Of a stretch of DNA of 64,000 nt, positions 29,798-37,900 are shown piece by piece. Made by a program: the position numbers and the translations under genes. The DNA lies in assembly GCA_965279195.1 (NCBI GenBank), contig CBDIHP010000028.1, positions 1 through 64,000 on the forward strand, read 5' to 3'. The stretch is from CBDIHP01 sp965279195. Its GTDB lineage: Bacteria; Planctomycetota; Planctomycetia; Isosphaerales; Isosphaeraceae. The notes beneath the pieces were generated by a model, which ran no database searches, was not told the origin of the DNA, and saw only the letters and a program-made list of their open reading frames with translations. The stretch's first letter is position 1, and each line of letters opens with the position of its first letter.

Positions 29798-31147
29798 GGC
29801 TTTCTGTAAATTCCGCCTCGGAGGGCGGGGTCATTCCGGTTCCATCGTCACATACTTTCGTCCGGTCTCCCACTCCTCGCTGATCTCCATCAGCACGGCC
29901 GCTGACGAGCCCTCAGGGCCGAGGCCTCGTTGGGGAACATCGTCGCCCACGCGGGTGCGACGCTTGATCTCCCGGTTGACCCGCTCCAGAATGTTCGTCG
30001 TCCTCAGGCGCCGGCGGTGGCTCGCCGGCAAGGCGAAGGCCGTCAGCGACTGCGGCACGTTCGACTCCAGCCACTCGGCCAGCTTCGGGGCCGTCGCGCG
30101 GTACTTCTTCACCGCCAGGTCGAGCTGACGCTCGGCCTCGGGGCGATCCGGGGCGTCGAAGACCGCCCGGAGGCTGGCCCCCACCTGCTTGCGCATCGAC
30201 TCCTTCGGCACGTAGGCCATGGCGTTCTGGGCCAGGTGGAACTGGCAGCGCTGCCAGGGCACGGCCGGGAACCGGGCGTTCAGGGCCTCCCTGAGCCGGC
30301 GTGGGCGTCGCTGGCGATCATCTTGACCCCGTGCAGTCCTCGGGCCTGGAGCGAGGCCAGGAAGTCGCGCCAGTGGGGCTCGGCCTCGGAGAGCGAGACG
30401 CTGGTGCCGAGGATCGAGCGGCGGCCCGCGTCGTCGATGCCGATGGCGACCAGGACGGCGCAGGGGAGACGACCGAGCCGCCGTGCCGGACCTTCTCGTA
30501 GCGGGCGTCGAGGATCAGGTAGGGCATGGCGCCGAGCGGCCTCTCTCGCCAGGTCTTGAGGTCGGCGTCGAGGAGTGCGGCGACGCGGCTGACCTGGGCG
30601 GAGCTGATCTCGACGCCGCAGAGCTGCTCGGCGATGGCGGCGACCTTGCGGGTGGAGACGCCCTGGACGTACATCTCCGCGACGGCGAGCTTGAGGGCCC
30701 GCTCGGAGCGGATGCCCTTCTCGACCGAGGAGGGGTAGAAGTCGACGCCCCGGGCCTGGGGTACGGCCAGGGTGACGGGCCCCATGCGGGTCAGGATGGT
30801 CCTGGGCTTGAATCCGTTGGCATATCCGGTGCGGCCCTCGGCCCGCTCGTAGGGCCCGGCGCCGGAGGGCCTTGGCCCGCTCGACCTTCATGACCTCGTT
30901 GAGCAGCAGGGCCGAGGACCCGGGCCATGCCGTCGAACCCGTGCTCGGCCAGGAGTTCCCCGATCAGGTCGAGCGCGTTGGTCTGCGATTGGTGGGTCAT
31001 CGTCGGTCGTCCTCCTCGGTTCGGTTGGCACCCTCCAAGGAACCGGCGATGACCCGCCGCTTCAAGGCAAATCGCCCGGGAGGCCGTCAGCGGCCGGCTC
31101 CGCCCGCCGCCGTCGGCCCGCCGACGACCGGGAATTTACAGAAGCCA
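29798..31147 (-). mobile_element. Degenerate IS256-family insertion sequence
   Basis: Roughly 1.35 kb bounded by imperfect inverted repeats: GGGCTTTCTGTAAATTCC at the left end (from 29798) and GGCTTCTGTAAATTCCCG, on the minus strand, at the right end (to about 31147). The size and transposase fit IS256 (Mutator-like). Its right end lies just upstream of the recombinase frame, which has lost its start codon. I cannot define a clean target duplication. Confidence 0.75.
29831..31000 (-). pseudogene. IS256-family transposase, multiply frameshifted
   Basis: The N-terminus (MTHQSQTNALDLIGELLAEHG) begins at 31000. The DDE-domain blocks are present in different frames: MPYLILDARYEKVRHGG, then AVLVAIGIDDAGRRSILG, then GVKMIASDAHAG, then PWQRCQFHLAQNAMAYVPK, then RRLRTTNILERVNREIKRRT near the end. 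Frame changes lie near 30920, 30860, 30465, 30300 and 29940, with both plus and minus shifts. The protein cannot be made intact, so the element is non-autonomous. Confidence 0.85.
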
Positions 31148-31280
31148 TGATGCACTACCCGTCTACAAGAAAGAACGCGATCGGAAACGCAAAGGTTCAT
31201 CGTGGTCCATCGTCTACGTCGATGCCGACGGCAAGCGTCAGGTCGCCAGGGGATGCCCCGACAAGGCCGCGACCGAGGCG

Positions 31281-32837
31281 ATGGCCCGGCAGTTGGAAGC
31301 GGACGTGGCGATGCGTCGCCTCGGGGTGATCGACTCCTCGCTCGATGAACAGTTGGCCCAACAGGCCCGCCCCGTCCGTGACCACCTGGCCGACTGGCAA
31401 CGGGACATGGAGGCGAAGGGGAAAACGCAACGCCACGCCGATCAGTACGTCGAGCGGGCAGGGCGGATGGTCGCCCTGGTGATGGGTGTCCCCCTCGCGG
31501 ATCTGGATGCGGGCCGATCGGCCGAGGCCCTGGAGAGGAGTCAGCTCATCCTGGAGAAGGCGCTCAAGGACGCCCGACTCTCCGACCTGATGCCGGAGAA
31601 GATCCAGGCCGCCCTCGCGACTCTTCGCGACGGTGGGCGATCCCATCAGACCCTCAACCACTACCGGGCCGCCCTGAGGGCGTTCGTGAGGTGGCTCGGG
31701 GATAAGAACCGCCTACGCGACAACCCCATGCGAGGGGTCACGGGCTACAACGCCGAAGAAGATCAGCGGTACGTGCGCCGGAGCCTGACGAGCGAGGAGG
31801 TCTCCAGGCTCATCGCGGCGGCGGCGGTGGGGCCGGTCGTTTATGGCATGACGGGCCAGTTGAGGGCGCTGGCGTATCGGATCGCAGCCTCGACGGGATT
31901 CCGAGTCGCCGAACTTCGCAGCCTGACCCCGGAGAACTTCCGGCTCAAGGGCGAGACGCCGACGATCTACCTCGGGGCCAGCAGCACGAAGAACCGCCGG
32001 GCCGCCGAGCAGCCGATCCCCCAGGCCCTCGCGGACGACCTCGCCGGGTGGTTGCACGACAAGCCAGCGGGGAAGCCCGTCCTGCCTCTCCACCACGAGA
32101 CGGCGAAGGCGATCCGTCGCGACCTGGAGGCCGCCGGGATCCCTTACCAGACCGAGCAGGGCGTCTTCGACTTCCACGCCCTCCGGGCCTACTACATCAC
32201 GACCCTGGTGGGCTCGGGGGCCAACATCAAGACGGTCCAGACCCTGGCCCGGCACGCCAAGCCCCAGACCACGCTCGACCATTACACGAAGGTCAGCGGG
32301 ACCGACCTCAGGGCCGCCGTCGAAAATCTTCCCCAGAACTCCTGGCCAACGCAGTCCCCCGAAGCCCCGAGTCACGGCCCTGGGCATTCATCAGCGGATT
32401 CCTCCGCGATTCGGGTAGCGCATGGGAAGCGCGCAGGAGACGGAACGGGGCGGGAACTGGCGGAAACGGTCGGAGCGGGAGCTAACGGGGAGGGCAGGGA
32501 TGGCAAAGAAGAAACGCCCGAAACCCAGTCAGATGACGGGCTTGGGCGTTTTCTGTCGGCTACAGACGGGCTTGAAGCGGAGAGGGGGGGATTCGAACCC
32601 CCGATAGGCTTTGACACCTATAACGGTTTAGCAAACCCCAATCCATTTTCCGTAAGCTCCAATTCGGAAAACAATTTACAGCATGACACCGAAGCCCTGG
32701 CAGCACATTGGCAGCACCCCAAGCAGATGCCTTCTTCCGACCTCATCGAAGTGGTCTCCGCCTGGCCCGAACTGCCACTGGCAATCCGGTTCGGTATCCT
32801 CGCGATGGTCAGAGCTGCGAAGGGAGAAAGGCAATGA
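31281..32837 (+). CDS. Tyrosine recombinase/integrase, N-terminus disturbed by an IS
   Basis: A 518-residue frame. The core-binding domain (HLADWQRDMEAKG) is followed by the catalytic domain, with Arg in TGFRVAELRSL, Lys in SSTKNRR, HxxR in FHALRAYY, His in LARHAKPQTT and Tyr in LDHYTKV. In the same frame, codons from 31161 continue upstream with a typical integrase opening (VYKKERDRKRKG, then SIVYVDADGKRQVARG) but no start codon is left; the IS256-like element ends at 31147. The ATG at 31281 is thus a fallback start. After about residue 430 the frame passes through a tRNA 3' half on the other strand (GGFEPP) and ends in a short conserved-looking tail. Activity is doubtful. Confidence 0.82.
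   Translation: MARQLEADVAMRRLGVIDSSLDEQLAQQARPVRDHLADWQRDMEAKGKTQRHADQYVERAGRMVALVMGVPLADLDAGRSAEALERSQLILEKALKDARLSDLMPEKIQAALATLRDGGRSHQTLNHYRAALRAFVRWLGDKNRLRDNPMRGVTGYNAEEDQRYVRRSLTSEEVSRLIAAAAVGPVVYGMTGQLRALAYRIAASTGFRVAELRSLTPENFRLKGETPTIYLGASSTKNRRAAEQPIPQALADDLAGWLHDKPAGKPVLPLHHETAKAIRRDLEAAGIPYQTEQGVFDFHALRAYYITTLVGSGANIKTVQTLARHAKPQTTLDHYTKVSGTDLRAAVENLPQNSWPTQSPEAPSHGPGHSSADSSAIRVAHGKRAGDGTGRELAETVGAGANGEGRDGKEETPETQSDDGLGRFLSATDGLEAERGGFEPPIGFDTYNGLANPNPFSVSSNSENNLQHDTEALAAHWQHPKQMPSSDLIEVVSAWPELPLAIRFGILAMVRAAKGERQ
32578..32637 (-). other. 3' half of tRNA-Ser(GCU): probable attachment site of integrative elements
   Basis: On the minus strand this is a tRNA-Ser 3' part. It has acceptor strand CCTCTCC plus discriminator G (32578-32585), a perfect T arm GGGGG-TTCGAAT-CCCCC (32586-32602), a long class II variable arm (32603-32622), and the anticodon loop TTGCTAA with anticodon GCT at about 32630-32632. 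The 5' half (acceptor, D arm) is absent. A 3' tRNA fragment next to an integrase is the standard footprint of att recombination. There is no encoded CCA. Confidence 0.85.
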
Positions 32838-33059
32838 ACCGACTCCTTCAAAGGGCGATCGTCCGTCGAAGTTGAACGCCGATGCGGCCCTCTCGATGCC
32901 CGCATAGTGGTGCGATGGGATTCGCCCGGCAGTATCCGCGTCACGCTCACGCCGATCGGTGCACGACGGTTCCAACTCAAGTGCGATCGGGACAGTCGAT
33001 GGATCTTGGCCGGCGAGTTGGAAGCCAAGCAAATTCAGTTCGCGGAACGTAATGGTTAG
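32834..33059 (+). pseudogene. Possible small gene with a frame break, after the integrase
   Basis: An ATG overlaps the integrase stop (ATGA at 32834) but its own frame stops after 13 codons. Dropping one base near 32846 joins it to an open frame reading GRSSVEVERRCGPLDARI, then VVRWDSPGSIRVTLTPIG, ending FAERNG at 33059. The translation looks like a compact beta-rich small protein. It may be a broken accessory gene or chance. Confidence 0.3.
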
Positions 33060-33227
33060 GTGCACGATACCGAGACGGACGAATCGGGGCCGGGCTTCTC
33101 GCTCGACTCAATACCAGACCATTCGATGCTGGACGCCATCACAAGTGCGATCCGGTTCGACCAGGCCGTTAGCAGGATGCGAACCCGATTCCCGGAACGG
33201 GCCGAATATCTGCCGGCTTGCGGTTAG
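33060..33227 (+). CDS. Small hypothetical protein, 55 residues
   Basis: The GTG at 33060 lies directly after the stop of the preceding frame and opens a 55-codon ORF: VHDTETDESGPGFSLDSIPD, then MLDAITSAIRFDQAVSRMRT, ending YLPACG. It is helical in the middle, with no motif recognised. It could be translationally coupled to the preceding small frame. Weak evidence. Confidence 0.3.
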   Translation: MHDTETDESGPGFSLDSIPDHSMLDAITSAIRFDQAVSRMRTRFPERAEYLPACG

Positions 33228-33276
33228 CCTCGACAATTGCTCACTCGCAGAGGTTGCCGGGTGCCGTGAAGCGAAT

Positions 33277-34494
33277 TCAAGGGCCGCGCTCTCCGAGCGT
33301 TTCCAGCAATCCGATCGTGGCCCAGGCCGTGCCCCAGTAGTGGTAGATCTCGTCCCGGATTTTCATGCGTCCGGGATCGACAGGGCTCGTGAAGCTCTTG
33401 GCCGGCGTCAACCACGAGCCGTCGGATTGCTGCGACGCGATCAGCCATTTGCTAGCATCCCGCAAAGCGGACGAGTCACCTTCGCCACGGACCTTCGCAA
33501 GCACATAGATCGATAGGCCGGTCGTAAGGGCGTCACTCGGAAGACCTTTTCCCCATCCCCAAGCACCGTCACCGTTCCTGGCATCGAGCAACAGTTGACG
33601 CAGTTTCGCGACTTCCGCGTCCGACCCGAACCGATGTTCGAGCAGTATCCGCATCGCCAACCATTCGCGACTCTCAGGATTCGGGGTCTGGTTCCGCAGA
33701 TACGCAAGGGCTTTCGCGATCGACGCAGATCGTTTCGTATCCGGCGTGTCGTAAGCGGCGAGTGCGAGCGTCGACCACATCGTGGTCACTTGATACGCCG
33801 TCGGAAGCGTCCAGAGGAGTGCGGTCAGCTGAACGCCCGGCGTCCACGAGCCGTCCGCCAACTGAATCTGGCTCATCAGGTCGATCACGCCGTCACGAAA
33901 TTCAGGCTGGGCCAGGACACTCGCAGTCCCTTGGCTTGCGATGAGCAAGGGGCCGAGGGCCTCAAGGCCTCCTCCGACACGATCACCCATGTCGAGCGTC
34001 CGCTCGGAAATCTTCAGCACGGTCGTCAGATGTACCTTCATTTCGTCTTCAGTCAGCAGATGCTTCAGCTCCGCCAGGTACTCAGCTTTGGTTTGGAACG
34101 GACGTGCGATCAGCGGCCTGAGCTTGTCCTTCACGGGTTGCGGCAACTTAGCGGCTTCAGGCCTGCCGAGGTCGTAATTCCGCAACCAGAACTGACGGCG
34201 ATTCGAGAGCGAATCCTTCCGAGTCCAATCGTCCCACTCCGCCAACTTCCGCGAATCGACCGCGAAGCCGTGAGACTGAGCCGAGCGATGCGACCACAGG
34301 AGGAACGGGACATGGTGGCACGACATGCAGCGGCGATCTTTCATCCAGGCCACTCCCTCCTCTTCCAGGTAGGGAAGGCTTCGTGAGACGGCCTCACGAA
34401 CCGCAGTGTCCTTGACATGAGCCGGATCGTCGGCCCAGACCAAGGCGTCGCGGGTGCCGAGGCAAATCAGGGCCGCGAAGATCAGGCGGGTCAT
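33277..34494 (-). CDS. Exported alpha/alpha-toroid repeat protein with a CxxCH haem-binding motif
   Basis: A 405-residue protein with a signal peptide (MTRLIFAALICLGTRDALVWA). Near residue 55 it has a c-type haem motif (CMSCHH). The rest shows repeats of the squalene-cyclase/prenyltransferase toroid kind, with QLADGSWTPG, ARNGDGAWGWG and QQSDGSWLTP marking QW-like turns. This combination recalls planctomycete proteins annotated as cyclase-like with cytochrome motifs. A catalytic DxDD of squalene-hopene cyclase is not seen, so it is probably a binding or redox protein in the periplasm. Monocistronic; its upstream region is cut short by the IS630 element. Confidence 0.75.
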   Translation of the reverse strand: MTRLIFAALICLGTRDALVWADDPAHVKDTAVREAVSRSLPYLEEEGVAWMKDRRCMSCHHVPFLLWSHRSAQSHGFAVDSRKLAEWDDWTRKDSLSNRRQFWLRNYDLGRPEAAKLPQPVKDKLRPLIARPFQTKAEYLAELKHLLTEDEMKVHLTTVLKISERTLDMGDRVGGGLEALGPLLIASQGTASVLAQPEFRDGVIDLMSQIQLADGSWTPGVQLTALLWTLPTAYQVTTMWSTLALAAYDTPDTKRSASIAKALAYLRNQTPNPESREWLAMRILLEHRFGSDAEVAKLRQLLLDARNGDGAWGWGKGLPSDALTTGLSIYVLAKVRGEGDSSALRDASKWLIASQQSDGSWLTPAKSFTSPVDPGRMKIRDEIYHYWGTAWATIGLLETLGERGP

Positions 34495-34627
34495 GCTGGA
34501 CCTCTCTCGTTCGCCGGTGGTTCTGCCGACCCTTGAGCTGGGATGTCCCCTGTGAGTGTTGACCTCGTTGTGAGGGAACTCGTCCGGCCCTTCTCAAATG
34601 ACATTGGACACGGACCGCATCCCTGAG

Positions 34628-35915
34628 TACAACGCCGCAGAGAAAGGGTATCGAAATCATGCCGCCACGGTTCGGCTCCGCTCTTGAGGGGCCTCGGTCC
34701 GCTCGCACTTGGCCATGACCTTCGCCACCGACTTGGTGCTCCACTTGAACGGATGAGCGACTTGATTCCATTCCGTAATGAACGCTTGCAACCGCTCCGC
34801 CAACGCCGCCTTGTCGGCGAAATCGGCGATCCGCAGCCGCTTCCTTTGCAGGATGCTGAACCACTGCTCGATCTGATTCATCCACGAGCAATGCACCGGC
34901 GGGTGATGGAACACGAACCGCGGGTGCTTCGCCAGCCACGCCTGCACCTGCTTCCCCTTGTGCATCCGCAGGTTGTCCAGGACGACATGGACCGTCTTGA
35001 CTGTCGCGGGGATCTCCCGGTCCAGTTGCTCCAGGAACGCGATGAACTCGGCCTGCCGCTTCCGCTCGGCGGTCATCCCGTAGACCTTGCCGATCCGCGT
35101 GTCGAACGCCGCGAACAGGTTCAAGGCGCCGCACCGCCCGTACTCGTGCTCGACGCGGACCGGCCGCTTGGGCTGGGCGGCCAGGGTCGGTGACTTGCGG
35201 GGCCGCGGTTGCAAGCTGGTCTTCTCATCGGCGCAGAACACGACCTCGTCGTCGCCCAGTGGCCGGGTGTAGAGGTCGGAGATCTCCTGGACGGCGGTCG
35301 CGAACGCCTCGTCCCTGGGGACCTTGGGGGAGAGCCAGAGGTGATGCCGCCAGGGCTTGAGGTGGTGGTGTTCCAGGACCCGCCGGACGGTGTCCGAGGA
35401 GATGCTCGATACGACGCCCTCGGCGACCAGTTGGCGGGCCATCTCCCGGCAGTCCCAGGAGGACAGGGAGCGGCCGCGGTCATCGGGCCGCTCGCAGGCC
35501 ATCTTGACCAGGTGCAGCGCGACCTCGGGGGGAAAAGACCGGCTTGCGGCCGGGGCGGGGCTTATCGTGAAGTCCGGCGAGCCCGTCGTTCCGGAACCGT
35601 TCGGCCCACTTGCGGACGTGCCGCACGTTCATGCCGCAGAGTCGACCGGCCTCCTTCAAGGTCTCGCCCCGTTCGAGCAGGAGCAGGACACGGCCCCGGC
35701 GTGCTAACCCAGCCTGGCAAGTCGTCGCGCGCTGCCAGTGCTCGATCTCAGTTCGGTCTTCCGGGGTCAGGGCGATGGTCAGGGAGGATTTGCGGCCCCG
35801 CATGGCGATCCCGAAGCTTCTGGGTGTGTGACGACGAAAAAAGGCCCACCGGCCGACATGATCGACAGAACCGGCGAGGCCTGTCAATTCGTTACCCTTT
35901 TTCTGCGGCGTTGTA
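34628..35915 (-). mobile_element. IS630-family insertion sequence
   Basis: 1288 bases with terminal inverted repeats beginning TACAACGCCGCAGA at both ends and continuing AAAGGGTA then CGAA with two mismatches. The outermost TA at each end is the expected TA target duplication of IS630/Tc1-like elements. The flanks also share a CTGAG next to each TA. The inverted repeats are well preserved, so insertion is fairly recent. Confidence 0.88.
34657..35803 (-). CDS. IS630-family transposase in two overlapping frames
   Basis: Frame A (35480-35803) gives the N-terminal helix-turn-helix (ARRGRVLLLLERGETLKEAG, then VRHVRKWAERFRNDGLAGL). Frame B (34657 to about 35530) gives the DDE domain: Asp in VVFCADEKTS, Asp in VHVVLDNLRMHKG, Glu in SWMNQIEQWFS. 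The switch is +1 and happens around TTTTCCCCCC followed by GAGG (near 35530), where the sense passes from GRKPVFSP to EVALHLVKM. Such homopolymer slips can be programmed in IS630 elements, or this may be a mutation. All three catalytic acidic residues are present. Confidence 0.85.
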
Positions 35916-36138
35916 CTGAGTCCAAGGAAAACGATGGGCAGGGAACTGTATCGCCTTGGGGTGCTCTGGACAGGGTCTTGATGGTACTCACGCCGCCGTC
36001 GACCTGCTACTGACGAAGCCTCTTCGTACCTGGCTCAGCGACCGGTGCCCGTGGCGTCCGATCAGCCAATCCTCGTTGTAGGTCGTCTTGAATTCCCGCA
36101 ACGCCTCGACCAGCTCGGCCCCGACGCGAACCCCCGGA

Positions 36139-36405
36139 GACTAGGTAATTTCCCCTGTCAGGCGAACGAGGCCGAGATGCTCCGCCTGTTGCCTGTCGAC
36201 GGAGCGGGGCTCAGTCGTCGCCCCGGTCCACGATGCGGTACTGATCGAGTCCGCCTCCGAGGATGCCGCCCTGGCCGTGGCGGAGATGGAGCGGGCGATG
36301 GCGGAGGCGTCGGAGGTCGTACTGGAGGGGTTCCGTCTGCGGACGGAGGCGCAGGTGGTCGAGTGGCCCGATCGGTATATGGACAAGCGGGGGGAGGAGT
36401 TTTAG
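36139..36405 (+). pseudogene. 3' remnant of a family-A DNA polymerase-like gene
   Basis: The end of a PolA-type palm domain: GNFPCQANEAEMLRL in one frame, then after a frame change LSVVAPVHDAVLIESAS and MAEASEVVLEGFRLRTE, ending PDRYMDKRGEEF at the stop 36403-36405. The HDAVLIE block is motif C (the catalytic VHDE-like segment of Pol I). Everything upstream is gone; the IS630 element ends about 220 bases before it. Such polymerases are carried by phages and integrative elements. Confidence 0.6.
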
Positions 36406-36429
36406 GAACGGGTTAATGCGTCAGAGGCC

Positions 36430-37176
36430 TCAGCGCGCGATCTTGGACCAGATGCCCGGCTCGGGGATGAGGGTCCAGTTGCCCCCGCTGTACTTGAAGA
36501 CCGCATTGCGGTCGTTGAGGACGCACAGCCCGCCGAGCGCGGATGTGATGGCCCGGACGTCGGCCTGGGAGATCTTGGTCCAGGCACCGGTGGACTCGTT
36601 GAACGTGTAGACCTCGTTCCGGTCGTTGAGCAGGTAGAGCGTCCCCTGCACGGCGACGAGGTCGCGGCCGTCGGGCTGGGAGACCCGCTGCCAGTTGCCG
36701 CCGCGGTACCGGAAGACTTCGGCCTGGTCGTTCAGGACGTAGAGCGTCTCGCCGACGGTGGCGATGGCCCGGCCGTCGGGCTTGGTGAGCTTCGCCCAGG
36801 CCCCCCCCCGATAGGTATAGATCTCTTTCCGGGTATTCAGCACGTAGAGCGTTTCGCGAGTCCCGGCGATGGCCCGACAGTCGGCCGCGGAGATGCGGGT
36901 GAGTGCGCCGTTCCTGCGGGTGTAGACCTCGTTCCGGTCGTTGAGCAGGTAGAGTGCATCGCCGACGGCGGCGATGGCGAGGACGTCGGCATTAGTGACC
37001 TGGGCCAGCGGCTTGCCGTTCTCGTCCAGTGATCGGACGGTACGGTCGCCGTAGAGCCCGTAACGGGTTCCCTCCGAGGTCACGGCGAATCCGATGAATT
37101 GGCCATTCACTATCGATGGGCATAGCGATGCCGCGATGAATCCGCAGACCAGGACGGAGGCTTTCAGAACGGACAT
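36430..37176 (-). CDS. Secreted beta-propeller-like repeat protein
   Basis: A 248-residue protein with signal peptide (SVLKASVLVCGFIAASLC) and start ATG 37174-37176 preceded by GGAGAG. The mature part is five tandem units of about 35 residues of the form LYVLNDRNEVYTYRGGAW followed by K-I-S-x-x-D-x-R. Each unit should make one blade or strand group of a tectonin-like or YWTD-like propeller. It probably binds surface glycans or proteins. No enzymatic motif. Its 3' end faces the polymerase remnant. Confidence 0.72.
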   Translation of the reverse strand: MSVLKASVLVCGFIAASLCPSIVNGQFIGFAVTSEGTRYGLYGDRTVRSLDENGKPLAQVTNADVLAIAAVGDALYLLNDRNEVYTRRNGALTRISAADCRAIAGTRETLYVLNTRKEIYTYRGGAWAKLTKPDGRAIATVGETLYVLNDQAEVFRYRGGNWQRVSQPDGRDLVAVQGTLYLLNDRNEVYTFNESTGAWTKISQADVRAITSALGGLCVLNDRNAVFKYSGGNWTLIPEPGIWSKIAR

Positions 37177-37449
37177 GGAAGTCTCTCCAGGGGTGACCGA
37201 GGACCTCTTGCAGGCTACTACGCTCGGGACATGGGGGCTCGGGCGGAAGCACCGTCATCTCTTGACCACTTCCCGTGCCGCGACTGCACTTTCCCCGTGG
37301 CAGCGGTCATCGGACGCTGCCTTGAGGGACCCCCGGCCTTCAGATGGGCCATGGCGCAGTTAGTGGCCGAGGGTATGGCGACGAAGTAAGGGCAGAACAC
37401 CATCGGAACCAGCGAGGCGGAGGCTGTGCGATCCAGATCCTCTAGTTGT

Positions 37450-37500
37450 GCAAAATTGCGGAGAAAGGTGAGCAATTTTGCGTACTCTGTCCCCTATACT
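37450..37500 (+). promoter_or_regulatory. Inverted-repeat operator and -10-like box in the repeat
   Basis: Perfect 10-base arms GCAAAATTGC (37450-37459) and GCAATTTTGC (37472-37481) with a 12-base spacer, followed 13 bases later by TATACT (37495-37500). The right repeat copy keeps the same layout (arms 41682-41691 and 41704-41713, one mismatch; TATACT at 41727-41732). The second arm would sit in the -35 zone, as expected for a repressor site or an autoregulatory operator. Confidence 0.5.
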
Positions 37501-37576
37501 CTTCTCTGTCTCTTTAGATAATAGATCTAGGGGGATATAGAGGGAGGAGAGTACGGGTAATCCATAGGGGGCCGAA

Positions 37577-37805
37577 ATGGGCTCTCCGGAGACCGACGGG
37601 GAAGACGTATTCACCTCGGATCGTCTCCAACTCTCCTCAGCGGATCCTGCGGGAGAGGGTGCCGAAGCCCCATCCCCAGACATTCCTCCGGGGAGGCATT
37701 CCTGGGAGGCCCGATCCCCTTCGCCTGGATCAGTCGAGCCTCCCGACTCCCCGGGAGCGGTCTCCCCGTGGCCCTGGCCTATTGCTTCCTCGCGGGGAGG
37801 TTCCG
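37577..37805 (+). pseudogene. Truncated 5' copy of the winged-helix gene
   Basis: Begins with an ATG and MGSPETDGEDVFTSDRLQL, matching the start of the gene at 41808 (MGSLETDGGDVFASERLQL). After about 30 codons the matching sequence (PIPRHSSGEAFLGGPIPFAW) is in another frame, and similarity ends at 37805. It cannot make the DNA-binding domains. Confidence 0.7.
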
Positions 37806-37900
37806 GGTGGGCGGACTCCCTGGCCCTCGCAGATTTGTCGCATTATCATCCTATCGGAGTGCTCGCCTCGCCCGTCTGACGCACGGAATGGACCCCCCCG

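Larger units (their letters stand above)
37448..37805. repeat. Left copy of a 358-bp direct repeat
   Basis: This stretch is nearly the same as 41680-42036, from a conserved TGCAAAATTGCGGA start through CCTATACTCTTCTCTG, AGATAATAGATC, CTCCGGGGAGGCATTCCTGG and CCCGTGGCCCTG to GAGGTTCCG. The two copies bracket the kinase gene at 37901. In the right copy the repeat is the promoter and first 75 codons of a winged-helix gene; here that gene is cut off after the repeat. Confidence 0.85.

Noticed and set aside
32578..32637. Intact tRNA-Ser gene
   Set aside because: Only the 3' half is present; the sequence on the 5' side does not form an acceptor stem or D arm.
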